DNA of 58,361 nt from NCBI RefSeq assembly GCF_008711325.1, contig NZ_VXDB01000024.1:1-58361 (forward strand), read 5' to 3'. Position 1 is the stretch's first letter, and the number at the start of each line of letters is the position of its first letter. The notes beneath the pieces were generated by a model. The model searched no databases, was not told the DNA's origin, and saw only the letters and a program-made list of their open reading frames with translations. This DNA is from Roseibium sediminis. GTDB taxonomy: Bacteria > Pseudomonadota > Alphaproteobacteria > Rhizobiales > Stappiaceae. Below are positions 45,245 to 55,479 of the stretch, piece after piece. Made by a program: the position numbers and the translations under genes.

Positions 45245-46525
45245 ATGACCAGACACATGCTTGAAGCCGGAAAACCGGCAACGCGTCTCAAATCGGAAAC
45301 CTTGCAGGTTCTTCTGGAACGCGGCCTCGTCAATCAGGCCAGCGATCTTGAAGCTCTTGATGCCCGCCTGGCCGAAGGTCCGGTCACCGTGTACGCCGGG
45401 TTCGATGCAACAGCGGGCAGCCTTCATGTCGGACATCTGATGCCGCTGATGGCCATGCGCTGGATGCAGAAACTCGGGCATCGTCCGATTGCTGTTCTGG
45501 GCGGCGGGACCACGCAGGTTGGTGATCCAAGCTTTCGCAACGAAGCGCGTCCCCTGCTGAACGATCTCCAGATTTCTGCAAATGTTGCCGGGATTCGCCG
45601 GTGCATCGATCGGCTTGTCGACATGAGCGGTGAAGACGGTGCGATCATGGTCGACAATGCCGAATGGCTCACCGAGTTCCGGTTCCTCGAATTCCTGCGG
45701 GACTACGGCTCCCAGTTCACGGTCAACCGGATGGTGACATTCGAGAGCGTGAAGTCCCGGCTGGAAGCCCAGTCCCCGCTGACCGTCCTTGAGTTCTGCT
45801 ACATGATGCTGCAGGCGGTCGACTTCCTCGAGCTGTCCCGTCGCTACAATTGCGAGATGCAGATTGGCGGATCGGACCAATGGGGCAATATCGTCAATGG
45901 CATTGAGCTGGGCCGCAAGGCGGACGGGCGCAAGTTGCACGGCCTGACCGTTCCTCTGCTCACCACGGCAGGCGGGGCAAAGATGGGCAAGACAGCGGCT
46001 GGTGCGGTCTGGCTGCATCCCGAACATCTGTCGCCCTTCGGTTTCTGGCAGTTCTGGCGCAACACGGCCGATGCCGATGTTGGCCGTTTCCTGCGTCTCT
46101 TCACCGAGCTTCCCATCAATGAGGTCGAGCGGTTGTCGCTGCTTCAGGGCAACGAGCTGAACGAGGCCAAGAAGATCCTTTCCACGCAGGTGACGGCGAT
46201 TGTTCACGGAGCCGAAGAGGCCAGAACGGCGTTGGAGCAGGGAGAGGCGCTGTTTTCCGGAGACGGAGACCTGACCGACCCGACCCATGTTCTGCCTCGC
46301 GAGTGTTTGTCGGAAGGCCTTGGCCTTCTGGAACTGCTGGTCCGGATTGGATTTGCGGACACAAACGGGGAAGCTCGGCGGCTCGTGGAAGGGGGTGGTG
46401 TTCGCCTCAATCGACAGGTGATCGAGGATGTCCGCCGTCAAATCAGTGTCGGCGATCTGCAGGCGGAAGACCGGCTGGCAGTGGCCGTCGGCAAGCGGCG
46501 AAAGGCATTGGTCGGCTTTTCCTGA
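45245..46525 (+). CDS. tyrS: Tyrosyl-tRNA synthetase
   Basis: It charges tRNA-Tyr. It is a class I enzyme of 426 residues. The HIGH motif is SLHVGHL and the KMSKS motif is GAKMGKTAAG, normal for bacterial TyrS. CEMQIGGSDQWGNI is the tyrosine-site block. A C-terminal S4 RNA-binding domain covers about 355-420 (GFADTNGEARRLVEGGGVRL). The ATG at 45245 is favoured over upstream in-frame codons that overlap the terminator. Confidence 0.96.
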   Translation: MTRHMLEAGKPATRLKSETLQVLLERGLVNQASDLEALDARLAEGPVTVYAGFDATAGSLHVGHLMPLMAMRWMQKLGHRPIAVLGGGTTQVGDPSFRNEARPLLNDLQISANVAGIRRCIDRLVDMSGEDGAIMVDNAEWLTEFRFLEFLRDYGSQFTVNRMVTFESVKSRLEAQSPLTVLEFCYMMLQAVDFLELSRRYNCEMQIGGSDQWGNIVNGIELGRKADGRKLHGLTVPLLTTAGGAKMGKTAAGAVWLHPEHLSPFGFWQFWRNTADADVGRFLRLFTELPINEVERLSLLQGNELNEAKKILSTQVTAIVHGAEEARTALEQGEALFSGDGDLTDPTHVLPRECLSEGLGLLELLVRIGFADTNGEARRLVEGGGVRLNRQVIEDVRRQISVGDLQAEDRLAVAVGKRRKALVGFS

Positions 46526-46649
46526 TCTCGTTTACGGCCTGAGGCCGGGGCTCATGGTGCGTCCCGGCCTGCCTGTTCGCCGGAATTTCTGCTCGTGCCA
46601 CAGAATTGACCCAGCGTCCCGAGTAGGTTGCCCGAAAAGGAGAGCGAAC

Positions 46650-47285
46650 ATGGACCGAAGGACTTTTCTGATGGGCGCTGCCATGGTGTCGGCGTCGACC
46701 ATTGGGCTCAATTGCAGGCTTTCCGCCGCGACGCTGCAGTCCGAAAGATGGGCATTGAAGCTGGTGGAGGCCGCGAAAAGCCAGATCGGCGTGACCGTGA
46801 TCTACGATCCCGCTTATGTCGGCCTAAAATTTCCAAACGGGGATGTTCCGCGGGACCGGGGCGTGTGTTCCGATGTTGTGATCCGCGCCTACCGGGACGC
46901 GTTCGGGTTTGATCTGCAGGAAGCCGTTCACAAGGACATGAAAGCAAATTTCTCGTCCTATCCGACACGCTGGGGCCTGAAGCGCCCCGACCGGAATATC
47001 GATCATCGGCGGGTGCTGAACCTTGCGAAGTTCTTCGAGCGGCGGGGCGCACGCCTGCAGGTGAGTGACCGGGGAGAAGACTTCCTTACGGGAGATATTA
47101 TCGAGCAGGTGCTGCCCGGAAACTTGCCCCATATGGCGATCGTCAGCGATCAGGCCGCACCCGGTTCAAACCATCCGATGGTCATTCATAACATCGGTGG
47201 CGGCACGCGATTGGAAGACCGGCTGTTCACTTTCGAGCTCACAGGGCATTTCCGCTTTCCCCCGCCGGGGGTCGAAGGTGCATGA
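46650..47285 (+). CDS. DUF1287 periplasmic protein
   Basis: A 211-residue protein starting MDRRTFLMGAAMVSASTIGL, a signal peptide of Tat-like look (RR at 3-4). The mature part matches DUF1287: QIGVTVIYDPAYVGLKFPNG, DRGVCSDVVIRAYR, PDRNIDHRRVLNL and HMAIVSD, with Cys and His residues in a papain/NlpC-like arrangement; a peptidase role is possible but unproven. The ATG at 46650 has AAGGAGAG upstream. Confidence 0.83.
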   Translation: MDRRTFLMGAAMVSASTIGLNCRLSAATLQSERWALKLVEAAKSQIGVTVIYDPAYVGLKFPNGDVPRDRGVCSDVVIRAYRDAFGFDLQEAVHKDMKANFSSYPTRWGLKRPDRNIDHRRVLNLAKFFERRGARLQVSDRGEDFLTGDIIEQVLPGNLPHMAIVSDQAAPGSNHPMVIHNIGGGTRLEDRLFTFELTGHFRFPPPGVEGA

Positions 47286-47287
47286 GG

Positions 47288-47899
47288 TCAGTCGCCGCCT
47301 GCCTCCAGAGGCCTGACATGGGACAATGCTGTCTCGCGGGCCGCATTACGCACTTCGTCTTTCAAAGCCTTGTTTTCGATTGTGCGTGACAGGACCATTC
47401 CGCCCACACAAAGGGCAGACAGGGCCAGCGCCTTTTGCCGGGTATCCGCCTGAGGTTCTGCGCCTGCAAGATTGTGTTCAAACAGCCAAGTCATCGCCTT
47501 TAACAGGGATTCATAGGATGCCTTCACTTCCGGTGTGGCGCGGGCAACGTCCGAGGGAAGGGCAATCATCGGGCATTGGCCATCCAGATCCCCGAGATGT
47601 TCGGTGGAGAGATAACTGTCGATCATGGCCCGAACGGTTTCGGGGCCTCCAGACTGCAGGTCGATGCCCGCCTGATCGCGCCATTCCTTGCCGCGCCCGT
47701 TCAGGAATCCCGAGATTGCTTCCGCATAGACCTCGTTCTTGTTCTTGAAATGATTGTAGAACCCGCCTCGGGTCAGGCCAACTTCGGCCATGATGTCGTC
47801 TATGGACACCTCGGAAAACCCGCGGCGATTGAACAGGATCCGGGCATTCTCGACGATTTTGGCCCTGACGCGCGCCTTGTGTTCGGGACTGTATGGCAT
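47288..47899 (-). CDS. TetR/AcrR family transcriptional regulator
   Basis: A 203-residue regulator. The N-terminal helix-turn-helix is ARVRAKIVENARILFNRRGF and SVDDIM-like SIDDIMAEVGLTRGGFYNHF; the rest is a helical ligand and dimer domain. The ATG at 47899 has AGAGGAAG upstream; longer frames run into the operator. It is divergent from the MAPEG gene with a perfect palindrome in between, so it likely represses both. Confidence 0.9.
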   Translation of the reverse strand: MPYSPEHKARVRAKIVENARILFNRRGFSEVSIDDIMAEVGLTRGGFYNHFKNKNEVYAEAISGFLNGRGKEWRDQAGIDLQSGGPETVRAMIDSYLSTEHLGDLDGQCPMIALPSDVARATPEVKASYESLLKAMTWLFEHNLAGAEPQADTRQKALALSALCVGGMVLSRTIENKALKDEVRNAARETALSHVRPLEAGGD

Positions 47900-47936
47900 G
47901 GCTTCCTCTGTGGCTTCGGCGCAGCATAGCCGATCC

Positions 47937-47962
47937 CTAAATATGTTCTTGAACATATTTAG
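47937..47962. promoter_or_regulatory. Perfect palindromic operator of the TetR/MAPEG pair
   Basis: The 12-base arms CTAAATATGTTC (47937-47948) and GAACATATTTAG (47951-47962) are perfect complements around TT. The site is 38 bases before the TetR start and 73 before the MAPEG start. It is AT-rich in a GC-rich region and fits a TetR dimer site. Confidence 0.88.
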
Positions 47963-48034
47963 AATGCCGTCAGGTTTCCAGCATGCGCCCCTCACCGGGA
48001 TGCCTCGGAAAGTTGCAAAGTTGAGAGAAGTTAA

Positions 48035-48412
48035 ATGGTTCTACCCGTCACATTCACATTCATTGGTCTTTACGCGATCGCTCTCGTGGTCTTGACCAGC
48101 TGGATCGGTCTTTATCGCGGAGCAACCAACCAGTTGAGGGGAGAGGGTACCGACCCCGTGTTGTTCAAGCGATCACGGTTCCATGGCAATCTGGTTGAGA
48201 ATGCGCCAGCAACGGCCTTGGTGCTGGGGGCTGGAGAGGCGCTTGGACTGGGTACGAATTGGCTCTGGCTGGCGGTGCTGTCGTTTATTGTCGGGCGGGC
48301 TCTCTATTTTGTCCTGTATGATCAGAAGATGCGGGCACTGCCGATGACGATGACCCAATTCCCGGCTGCACTCATCGGTGTCTGGGTGCTTTACACGCTC
48401 TGGATGGCCTGA
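48035..48412 (+). CDS. MAPEG family membrane protein
   Basis: A 125-residue, four-helix membrane protein of the MAPEG superfamily (microsomal GST-like). RFHGNLVENAPATALVLGAGE is the family RxHxNxxE region and ALYFVLYDQKMRALPMTMT the later block. It may conjugate or reduce lipid-like electrophiles with glutathione. It is divergent from a TetR gene and the shared palindrome suggests control by a hydrophobic inducer. Confidence 0.87.
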   Translation: MVLPVTFTFIGLYAIALVVLTSWIGLYRGATNQLRGEGTDPVLFKRSRFHGNLVENAPATALVLGAGEALGLGTNWLWLAVLSFIVGRALYFVLYDQKMRALPMTMTQFPAALIGVWVLYTLWMA

Positions 48413-48453
48413 GCGACAGGGGGCTGGACGCGCAACTGACCAGGGAGGCAGAT

Positions 48454-48795
48454 ATGGCGTATGACGAGGAGCTGACCAACCGCTTTCGTGACTTTGTCGA
48501 CGGGCTTCCGGGCCTCTCGGAAAAGCGGATGATGGGCGGCGTCTGTTTCATGGTTCAAGGCAACATGATCGGTGGGGCAGATCGCTCGAAGGAGGGTGTG
48601 CCGCGGTTCATGTTTCGTGTCGGCAAGGAAAACGAGGCCCGCGCCTCCGCCTTGCCCGGTGCGGAGCCGATGGTTCAGGGCGGGCGGCGCATGTCGGGCT
48701 TCTTCTTCGTGAATGCGGAAGATCATGAGGACGGGACCATCAGGGAGTGGGTTCAGCTTGCCGTCGGGCATGCCATGACCTTGCCGGAGAAATGA
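48454..48795 (+). CDS. TfoX N-terminal domain protein
   Basis: A 113-residue protein made only of the TfoX/Sxy N-terminal domain: SEKRMMGGVCFMVQGNMIGG and FMFRVGKENEARASALPGAE. Full Sxy activates competence genes in gammaproteobacteria, but stand-alone N-domains have no settled role. Its stop overlaps the start of the DUF2461 gene (ATGA), so they are translated together. Confidence 0.85.
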   Translation: MAYDEELTNRFRDFVDGLPGLSEKRMMGGVCFMVQGNMIGGADRSKEGVPRFMFRVGKENEARASALPGAEPMVQGGRRMSGFFFVNAEDHEDGTIREWVQLAVGHAMTLPEK

Positions 48796-49442
48796 TGCCA
48801 TTTTCCGAGGCAACCGTCGATTTTCTCACCGATCTCAGGGCCAACAACACAAGCGACTGGTTTGGCGCAAATCGCAAGATCTATGAGACTGATGTGCGGG
48901 ATGCTGCGAAGTGGTTTTCAGCGGAAGTCGTCCGCATGCTTGAGGAGAAACTGGACGCACCGCATCGTGCCCGGATCTTCCGGATCAATCGTGATCTGAG
49001 ATTTGCCAAGGACAAGACACCCTACAATACGCATGTCCATATGGCCTTCATGAAAGGTGACGGCGAGAAGGACGGGCCAGCGCTGATGCTGGGGCTCGAG
49101 CCGGGCAAGCTCACCTTCGGGGCTGGCATCATGCAATTTGCGCCGGGGCGATTGGCCCGGTGGCGGGACTTCGTGTCAGGCGAAGGCGGGGAACGTGTGG
49201 TCGCAGCTTTGAATGCACTGGAGGGGCTGGGAGCGAGAGTGCCGAAACCTGATCTAAAGAAGGTGCCCGCGCCTTTTCCGCAAGATCACCGGGCGGCGGA
49301 TCTGCTGAAACGCAAGGGACTGACTGTCTGGATTGATCAGGAAGATGTCACGCCTGCACTTGGAGCCGACGGGCCGGAAAACTGCGTGGACCGCCTCATC
49401 GTGTTCGCGCCAATCGTAGAGCTTCTGGGTGAGATTGAATGA
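48792..49442 (+). CDS. DUF2461 family protein
   Basis: A 216-residue protein matching DUF2461 (TIGR02453): FLTDLRANNTSDWFGANRKIYE, RIFRINRDLRFAKDKTPYNTH and GLEPGKLTFGAGIMQFAPGRL. Function unknown. The ATG at 48792 overlaps the TfoX-domain stop by four bases; a second ATG follows at once at 48795. Followed by a hairpin shared with the convergent aldehyde dehydrogenase gene. Confidence 0.88.
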   Translation: MMPFSEATVDFLTDLRANNTSDWFGANRKIYETDVRDAAKWFSAEVVRMLEEKLDAPHRARIFRINRDLRFAKDKTPYNTHVHMAFMKGDGEKDGPALMLGLEPGKLTFGAGIMQFAPGRLARWRDFVSGEGGERVVAALNALEGLGARVPKPDLKKVPAPFPQDHRAADLLKRKGLTVWIDQEDVTPALGADGPENCVDRLIVFAPIVELLGEIE

Positions 49443-49472
49443 AAAAGGGGCGGCGAAAAATCTCGCCGCCCC
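49442..49472 (-). terminator. Intrinsic terminator of the aldehyde dehydrogenase gene
   Basis: GGGGCGGCGA (49447-49456) pairs with TCGCCGCCCC (49463-49472). The run of five A on its left becomes the U-tract of the minus-strand transcript. It also lies right after the DUF2461 stop and may block opposing transcription. Confidence 0.85.
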
Positions 49473-49513
49473 TGAACCCTGCCTGATTGCCAGAGGGATC
49501 AGAACCTGAGCGA

Positions 49514-51034
49514 TCAGAAGAAGCCCAGCTTGTTTGGATTGTAGCTCATCAGGATGTTCTTGGTCTGCTGGTAGTGGTCCAGCATCATCTTGTGGGTCTC
49601 GCGGCCAATGCCCGACTGCTTGTAGCCGCCGAAGGCCGCATGCGCCGGATAGGCGTGATAATTGTTCACCCACACACGGCCTGCCTCAATGGCACGGCCA
49701 AAGCGGTAGCAGGTGTTGGCATCGCGGGACCAGACACCGGCGCCAAGGCCGTACATCGTGTCATTGGCAATGGCGAGCGCCTCTGCCTCGTCCTTGAAGG
49801 TGGTGACGGAAACAACCGGACCGAAGATTTCTTCCTGGAAGACGCGCATCTTGTTGTGCCCCTTCAGGATGGTCGGCTGGATGTAATAGCCATTGGCCAG
49901 ATCGCCGCCAAAATCGGCCGCGCCGCCACCCACCAGCACTTCGGCCCCTTCCTCACGGCCAATCTGCAGATAGGAGAGGATCTTCTCCTGCTGCTCACGG
50001 CTCGCCTGCGCGCCAACCATCGTGTCGGCAAGACGCGGGTCGCCCTGCTTGATGGCCTTCACGCGCTGGATGGCCCGCTCGATGAAGGCGTCATAAATGT
50101 CTTCCTGGATCAAGGCACGGCTCGGGCAGGTGCAGACTTCACCCTGGTTGAAGGCGAAGAGCACAAACCCTTCAACAGCCTTGTCGAGGAACGCATCATC
50201 TTCGCGCATCACGTCGGAGAAGAAGATATTCGGGGACTTGCCGCCGAGTTCCAGTGTGACCGGGATCAGGTTCTCGGTCGCATATTCCATGATCTTGCGG
50301 CCCGTTGCCGTGGAGCCGGTGAAGGCGATCTTGGCAATTCGCTTGGAGCGCCCGAGGGCCGCACCAACTTCCGCGCCATATCCGTTGACGACGTTCAGGA
50401 CACCGGCAGGCAAAAGATCGGCAATCAGTTCCACCAGAACCATGATGGCGGCCGGGGTTTGTTCTGCAGGCTTCAGGACAATGCAGTTGCCGGCAGCCAG
50501 CGCGGGAGCCAGTTTCCATGCGGCCATCAGCAGCGAGAAGTTCCACGGAATGATCTGGGCAACCACACCCAGCGGCTCGTGGAAGTGATAGGCGATCGTG
50601 TCGGCGTCAATTTCCGACATGGAGCCTTCCTGACCGCGCAGGATGCCCGCAAAATAGCGGAAATGGTCGACGGACAGGGGAATGTCGGCTGCGGTGGTCT
50701 CGCGGATCGGCTTGCCGTTGTCCCAGGTTTCCGCCTGCGCCAGAAGGTCGAGATTGGCCTCGATCACATCGGCGATCTTCAGGAGAATGTTGGACCGGGT
50801 CGCTGCCGGGGTCTTGCCCCATGCATCCTTCGCAGCATGGGCCGCATCCAGCGCCAGCTCCACATCCGCGGCATCCGAGCGGGCGACTTCGCAGACAGCG
50901 GCGCCGGTAATCGGTGTGATGTTGGAAAAGTAGCGGCCATTGACCGGGGCAACAAACTTGCCGCCGATGAAGTTGTCGTAGCGCGCTTTGAAAGGTGAGC
51001 TGGCGTCAGCCACAATCTTGGACATTTCGTTCAT
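49514..51034 (-). CDS. NAD-dependent aldehyde dehydrogenase, AldB/ExaC type
   Basis: It oxidises aldehydes, probably acetaldehyde or other short ones, to acids. It has 506 residues. The active-site Cys is in [16 protein letters not shown] and the general-base Glu in [14 protein letters not shown]; the cofactor loop is [12 protein letters not shown]. The CTCPSR block marks the AldB/ExaC/AcoD group. The ATG at 51034 has GGAGGAGA eight bases upstream. The AcoR-like regulator gene lies directly upstream on the same strand with a palindrome between them. Confidence 0.93.
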   Translation of the reverse strand: MNEMSKIVADASSPFKARYDNFIGGKFVAPVNGRYFSNITPITGAAVCEVARSDAADVELALDAAHAAKDAWGKTPAATRSNILLKIADVIEANLDLLAQAETWDNGKPIRETTAADIPLSVDHFRYFAGILRGQEGSMSEIDADTIAYHFHEPLGVVAQIIPWNFSLLMAAWKLAPALAAGNCIVLKPAEQTPAAIMVLVELIADLLPAGVLNVVNGYGAEVGAALGRSKRIAKIAFTGSTATGRKIMEYATENLIPVTLELGGKSPNIFFSDVMREDDAFLDKAVEGFVLFAFNQGEVCTCPSRALIQEDIYDAFIERAIQRVKAIKQGDPRLADTMVGAQASREQQEKILSYLQIGREEGAEVLVGGGAADFGGDLANGYYIQPTILKGHNKMRVFQEEIFGPVVSVTTFKDEAEALAIANDTMYGLGAGVWSRDANTCYRFGRAIEAGRVWVNNYHAYPAHAAFGGYKQSGIGRETHKMMLDHYQQTKNILMSYNPNKLGFF

Positions 51035-51135
51035 GGGGGTCTCCTCCACTTTGGTCCCTGGCTCCTCCGCCAAGGCTGAGGGGAGTGTGCCCATGTGCGA
51101 GGAAGATATCACCGCCCCGAAGAAGGTCCGGGGGC

Positions 51136-51163
51136 CAACCTGTCTCGCTTCTGAGACAGGTTG
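51136..51163. promoter_or_regulatory. Palindromic operator before the aldehyde dehydrogenase gene
   Basis: CAACCTGTCTC (51136-51146) and GAGACAGGTTG (51153-51163) are perfect 11-base arms around six bases. No T-run follows, so a terminator is unlikely. It lies 102 bases before the dehydrogenase start and five bases past the regulator stop, as expected for an activator site. Confidence 0.75.
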
Positions 51164-51168
51164 AGGGG

Positions 51169-52131
51169 TCAGGTTTCGATCTGAAGCCGCTTCATGCGCC
51201 GGTATAGGGTTGCACGGCCAATTCCAAGGTCTCTTGCCGCCTTGGATGCGTTGCCCTGCGCCCGCGTCAGCGCCCGCTGGATTGCGGCACGTTCGGCCTT
51301 GGCAAAGCCTGTCGCCCCGTCTTCACGGCCAAAAAGATCTGTTGCAGGAACATGGGAGAAGGGACCGGAGGCAGGCAGATGAAACGCCTTGCGCGCCCCG
51401 CGGGTCGCCCCGATCACGATGTCGTCGCTGTTGACGGCCAGGAGAGCGACTGCGTCCGAGGGCGCTTGATCTGCACACAGGATCCGTGCACCGGGAAATG
51501 TCGCCCGAAAGGTCTCGGCCTCAATGCGCTGGGCCATCTGGACAACGGACGAGGCGATAAGCCGGTTGAGCATGTCGGTCTGGTTGGCGCGTGCCGACGA
51601 GACATCCAGAGCGCCGATCAGCTGGCCCTCGGCACCGTGGATCGGAGCGTCGACACAGCTCATGGCAACATTGCGGGCAAGGAAATGTTCGGGACCGTGA
51701 ACAATAACCTGCCGTTGCTCGGCGAGGCATGTGCCGATGCCGTTCGTGCCTTCGGCGGCTTCGCTCCAGTCGGCCCCCTCGCGAAGCCCCCATCTGTCGA
51801 AGTCAGCCGTATCTGCAACACTGCAGCGGCGATCGAGAACAATGCCATCCGCGTCGGTCAGGATAACCGTGCAGCCGGCGGAGCCAAGCAGGCCATAGAG
51901 GTGGTCGAGTTTGGACGCGGCAAGCCTCAAAAGTTTTGCCAATGCTGCCTGTCGATGGCCAAGCGCGTGGCTTTCAAGACAATCCCGGCTCTTGCTCGCC
52001 GCCGGGTCCAGTCCATGAAACATCGCCGACCGGGACCAGGACGCTGCAATCAGGCTAGCTGCCGGAGCCGAGCGCGAGTGGACCGTTCGCAGGACTGTGT
52101 CGACATGGTTCTGGGCGGTTGCGATTTCCAA
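51169..52131 (-). CDS. AcoR-like regulator (GAF plus Fis-type HTH) lacking the AAA+ domain
   Basis: A 320-residue protein. Residues about 65-190 form a GAF domain ([48 protein letters not shown]), 205-265 a PAS-like segment ([20 protein letters not shown]) and 280-320 a Fis-type helix-turn-helix ([31 protein letters not shown]). The AAA+ ATPase with the GAFTGA loop found in AcoR is absent, so it cannot drive sigma-54 open-complex formation itself. The start is TTG 52131 after GGATCGGAG. Gene order suggests it controls the aldehyde dehydrogenase. Confidence 0.83.
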   Translation of the reverse strand: MEIATAQNHVDTVLRTVHSRSAPAASLIAASWSRSAMFHGLDPAASKSRDCLESHALGHRQAALAKLLRLAASKLDHLYGLLGSAGCTVILTDADGIVLDRRCSVADTADFDRWGLREGADWSEAAEGTNGIGTCLAEQRQVIVHGPEHFLARNVAMSCVDAPIHGAEGQLIGALDVSSARANQTDMLNRLIASSVVQMAQRIEAETFRATFPGARILCADQAPSDAVALLAVNSDDIVIGATRGARKAFHLPASGPFSHVPATDLFGREDGATGFAKAERAAIQRALTRAQGNASKAARDLGIGRATLYRRMKRLQIET

Positions 52132-52229
52132 ACTCCGATCCTGACCAAACGGGAGATTGGCATTTTGAATACATCAAACGCGGCCAGGTGTATGTCTGTA
52201 CATAGGTGCAAGGGGGCAGGGCAGGCATG

Positions 52230-52267
52230 AAAAAACCCCCGGTGTTTCCATGGAAACAAACCGGGGG
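52230..52267 (-). terminator. Intrinsic terminator after ccrM
   Basis: CCCCCGG (52236-52242) pairs with CCGGGGG (52261-52267), with an inner stem TGTTTCC/GGAAACA. Six A on the left (52230-52235) give the U-tract of the minus transcript. It lies 35 bases past the ccrM stop. Confidence 0.9.
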
Positions 52268-52301
52268 CAGATATTCGCGGGGATCGCGAAGCGTGTCCTG
52301 C

Positions 52302-53535
<1,234 letters not shown>

Positions 53536-53582
53536 AATGCTTTGTTTACATTAGTAAAGCCTTGACCTTACGGTGACTATAC

Positions 53583-54260
53583 CTAGCCTACGGAAAAGGC
53601 CAGAATTCTGCTGATTTCGTTCAACGAACGACCACTTTCAGCTTTCCATTCGTTAAAGCCTTGCTGAATCGCCTGAAGATTTTTTTTCGATGGCTTGTCA
53701 GAAAATGCAACTTTTTCGCGAATCAAAGCAGCTATTACATCCCTGGAAAGCATGAAACTCTCCTTGCCGATGAATCGCAGCGCAAGTGATCCGGTCGCGC
53801 CGCCGAGTCGCGAACCCCGTTTCTTGAGAAGGTCCATGAGCCCGATCTGGTCTGTAACCGGGTAATCGGCGAAGAAGCGTGCCGCGCTGCCGTGCTCGGC
53901 GGCCAGGTCTTTCAGGAAGAGGGCGTTGGCTTGAACGGAACGGATCTTCATGCCGTTGCGGACAATTCGCTTGTCGCTGGTCAACCGGTCATATTCTTCA
54001 TCCGGCCAAAAGGAGAGGAGCCCAACGTCGAACCCTTCGAAGGCTTCCTCGAAACCGGGCCATTTCTGGTCGATCACTTTCCAGCTGAAGCCGGTGTAAA
54101 AAACGCAGCGCGTGAACATGGCGAGCCAGCGATCGTCGCTGATCGCCGCAAGTTCCTCAGGCGTCTTCGGCCCTTCCCGCTCGGCCAGAAGGCTGACAAG
54201 CGTGTCGTGCCCTCCTTTTTGCTCTGCCGCGAGGGCCTCGATTTCCGAAAAGGGACGCAT
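53583..54260 (-). CDS. DNA-3-methyladenine glycosylase I family protein
   Basis: A 225-residue protein of the Tag family, which removes 3-methyladenine from DNA. Family blocks are WLAMFTRCVFYTGFSWKVID, WPGFEEAFEGFD and RNGMKIRSVQANALFLKDL. The sequence differs from classical Tag in the C-terminal half, so substrate range is uncertain. The ATG at 54260 has GGAG upstream; a longer frame to 54467 runs into the inverted-repeat element. It is on the same strand as ccrM and 142 bases upstream of it. Confidence 0.8.
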   Translation of the reverse strand: MRPFSEIEALAAEQKGGHDTLVSLLAEREGPKTPEELAAISDDRWLAMFTRCVFYTGFSWKVIDQKWPGFEEAFEGFDVGLLSFWPDEEYDRLTSDKRIVRNGMKIRSVQANALFLKDLAAEHGSAARFFADYPVTDQIGLMDLLKKRGSRLGGATGSLALRFIGKESFMLSRDVIAALIREKVAFSDKPSKKNLQAIQQGFNEWKAESGRSLNEISRILAFSVG

Positions 54261-54335
54261 GCACGTTACTCCGCAGGGTAAGAACGGCCTACGCTGCCTT
54301 GCCTTGTGAGAATTGGCAAGAAGGGAGCCGCAGTC

Positions 54336-54638
54336 TAGAGCACATCCACCCAACCTTGGATCAGTTTGATGGAGTGGAATTTTCTGGCCAGTAAGGAGAA
54401 GACCACAGAATGATGCCCACGCATCATTCGAGGATTTCGACGACGCTGGTCTGGAAAATCTGCCCAAGCGTTCACGAAAAGGGACTTGTCCGGGGATGAG
54501 ACCGCTTGAACTTGGTTTTGTCCGCCCTGACGGCGTTGCGTTTGCCTTGCGGTGGATGTCACCGCAGCGTCAAACGCGCCTGGTCAGCTCGAACACTCCC
54601 GGCGCTCAAACGGTTCAAGGTTGGGTGGATGTGCTCTA
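54336..54638. mobile_element. 303-bp MITE-like inverted-repeat element
   Basis: The two ends are perfect 23-base inverted repeats: 54336-54358 begins TAGAGCACATCCACCCAACC and 54616-54638 is its exact complement. The flanking TA at each end fits a TA target duplication, as made by IS630/mariner-type transposases. No protein-like frame covers the element. The right end supplies the TAG stop of the ABC permease at 54636. A non-autonomous (MITE) copy is the best explanation; no matching transposase is in the window. Confidence 0.75.
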
Positions 54639-55433
54639 CCGCTCCTCGATGCGGGTCTTTCTTTCGAACTTGCGAAGGGCGAGGGACAGCGAGACGGTCA
54701 TCGTGAGATAGATGAAGGCTACGACGTTATAGGTCTCAAAGAAGCGGAACGACCCGGCGGCGTAGACCTTGCCGAGTTGGGTAATGTCTGCAACGCCAAG
54801 CACGGAGACGAGGGAGCTGTCCTTGATCATGGCAACGAAGTCGTTGCCGAGCGGAGGCAGGATGGTTCTAAGCGCTTGCGGGAAGACGATCAGGCGAAAC
54901 CGCAACCAGCCGTTCATGCCAAGCGCCTTGGCAGCCTCGATCTGCCCCTTGTCGACGGCCTGAATTCCCGCACGAAACACTTCGGCGATGAAAGCCGAAT
55001 AGCCGATGGTCAGCGCAACGATGGCGCGCCAGATCAGCGGAAAATCACGCGTCTTCATCTCGCCGAGCCCGAGCGGTTCGATGATCGCATTGATGATGGC
55101 CACAAGGAGCGGCGTTGCCACGAAGGCGATGTAAAGCAGCAGCACGAGAATCGGCAGTCCCCGCACGACCTCGATATAGAACCGGGCGATCTGGCGTATG
55201 GCCAGAAATCTGGAAAGGGAAGCGACGGCCAACAGAAGGCCAAGCGCCGAGGCAAGGGAAAAGCCGACAAGGGTGACGAACATCGTGATGCCGATGCCCT
55301 TTGCGACAATGGCAAACACCTGCCCGTAAATGTCGCTGACATAGGCATAGACGGCAAAACCCGTCGCCAGAACGCTCAGGGCGACCAGCCAGTAGGGAAA
55401 ATCTTCGTTTTTGTCGGAAGAAGAATGCGCCAT
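54636..55433 (-). CDS. Amino-acid ABC transporter permease (HisM family)
   Basis: A 265-residue inner-membrane permease of the polar amino-acid type with about five to six helices. The ATPase-contact EAA loop is EVFRAGIQAVDKGQIEAAKALGMNGW, seen in part, and FVAMIKDSSLVSVLGVADIT is typical. It probably acts as a homodimer since no second permease gene is present. Its stop is the edge of the inverted-repeat element, and no ABC ATPase gene follows. The binding-protein gene lies 46 bases upstream with a hairpin between. Confidence 0.92.
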   Translation of the reverse strand: MAHSSSDKNEDFPYWLVALSVLATGFAVYAYVSDIYGQVFAIVAKGIGITMFVTLVGFSLASALGLLLAVASLSRFLAIRQIARFYIEVVRGLPILVLLLYIAFVATPLLVAIINAIIEPLGLGEMKTRDFPLIWRAIVALTIGYSAFIAEVFRAGIQAVDKGQIEAAKALGMNGWLRFRLIVFPQALRTILPPLGNDFVAMIKDSSLVSVLGVADITQLGKVYAAGSFRFFETYNVVAFIYLTMTVSLSLALRKFERKTRIEER

Positions 55434-55434
55434 G

Positions 55435-55470
55435 AAAAAAGTGCCCCGCCGGTCGGGTGATCAGCGGGGC
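55435..55470 (-). terminator. Intercistronic terminator-like hairpin between binding protein and permease genes
   Basis: GCCCCGC (55443-55449) and GCGGGGC (55464-55470) pair, with six A on the left giving a U-tract that ends at the permease ATG. It would let only part of the transcription pass into the permease gene, keeping binding protein in excess. Confidence 0.75.
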
Positions 55471-55479
55471 TTGTTTCTC

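Noticed and set aside
54335..54711. Short open frames across the inverted-repeat element
   Set aside because: The frames on both strands end in the same QGWVDVL only because the ends are inverted repeats; codon usage is not protein-like.
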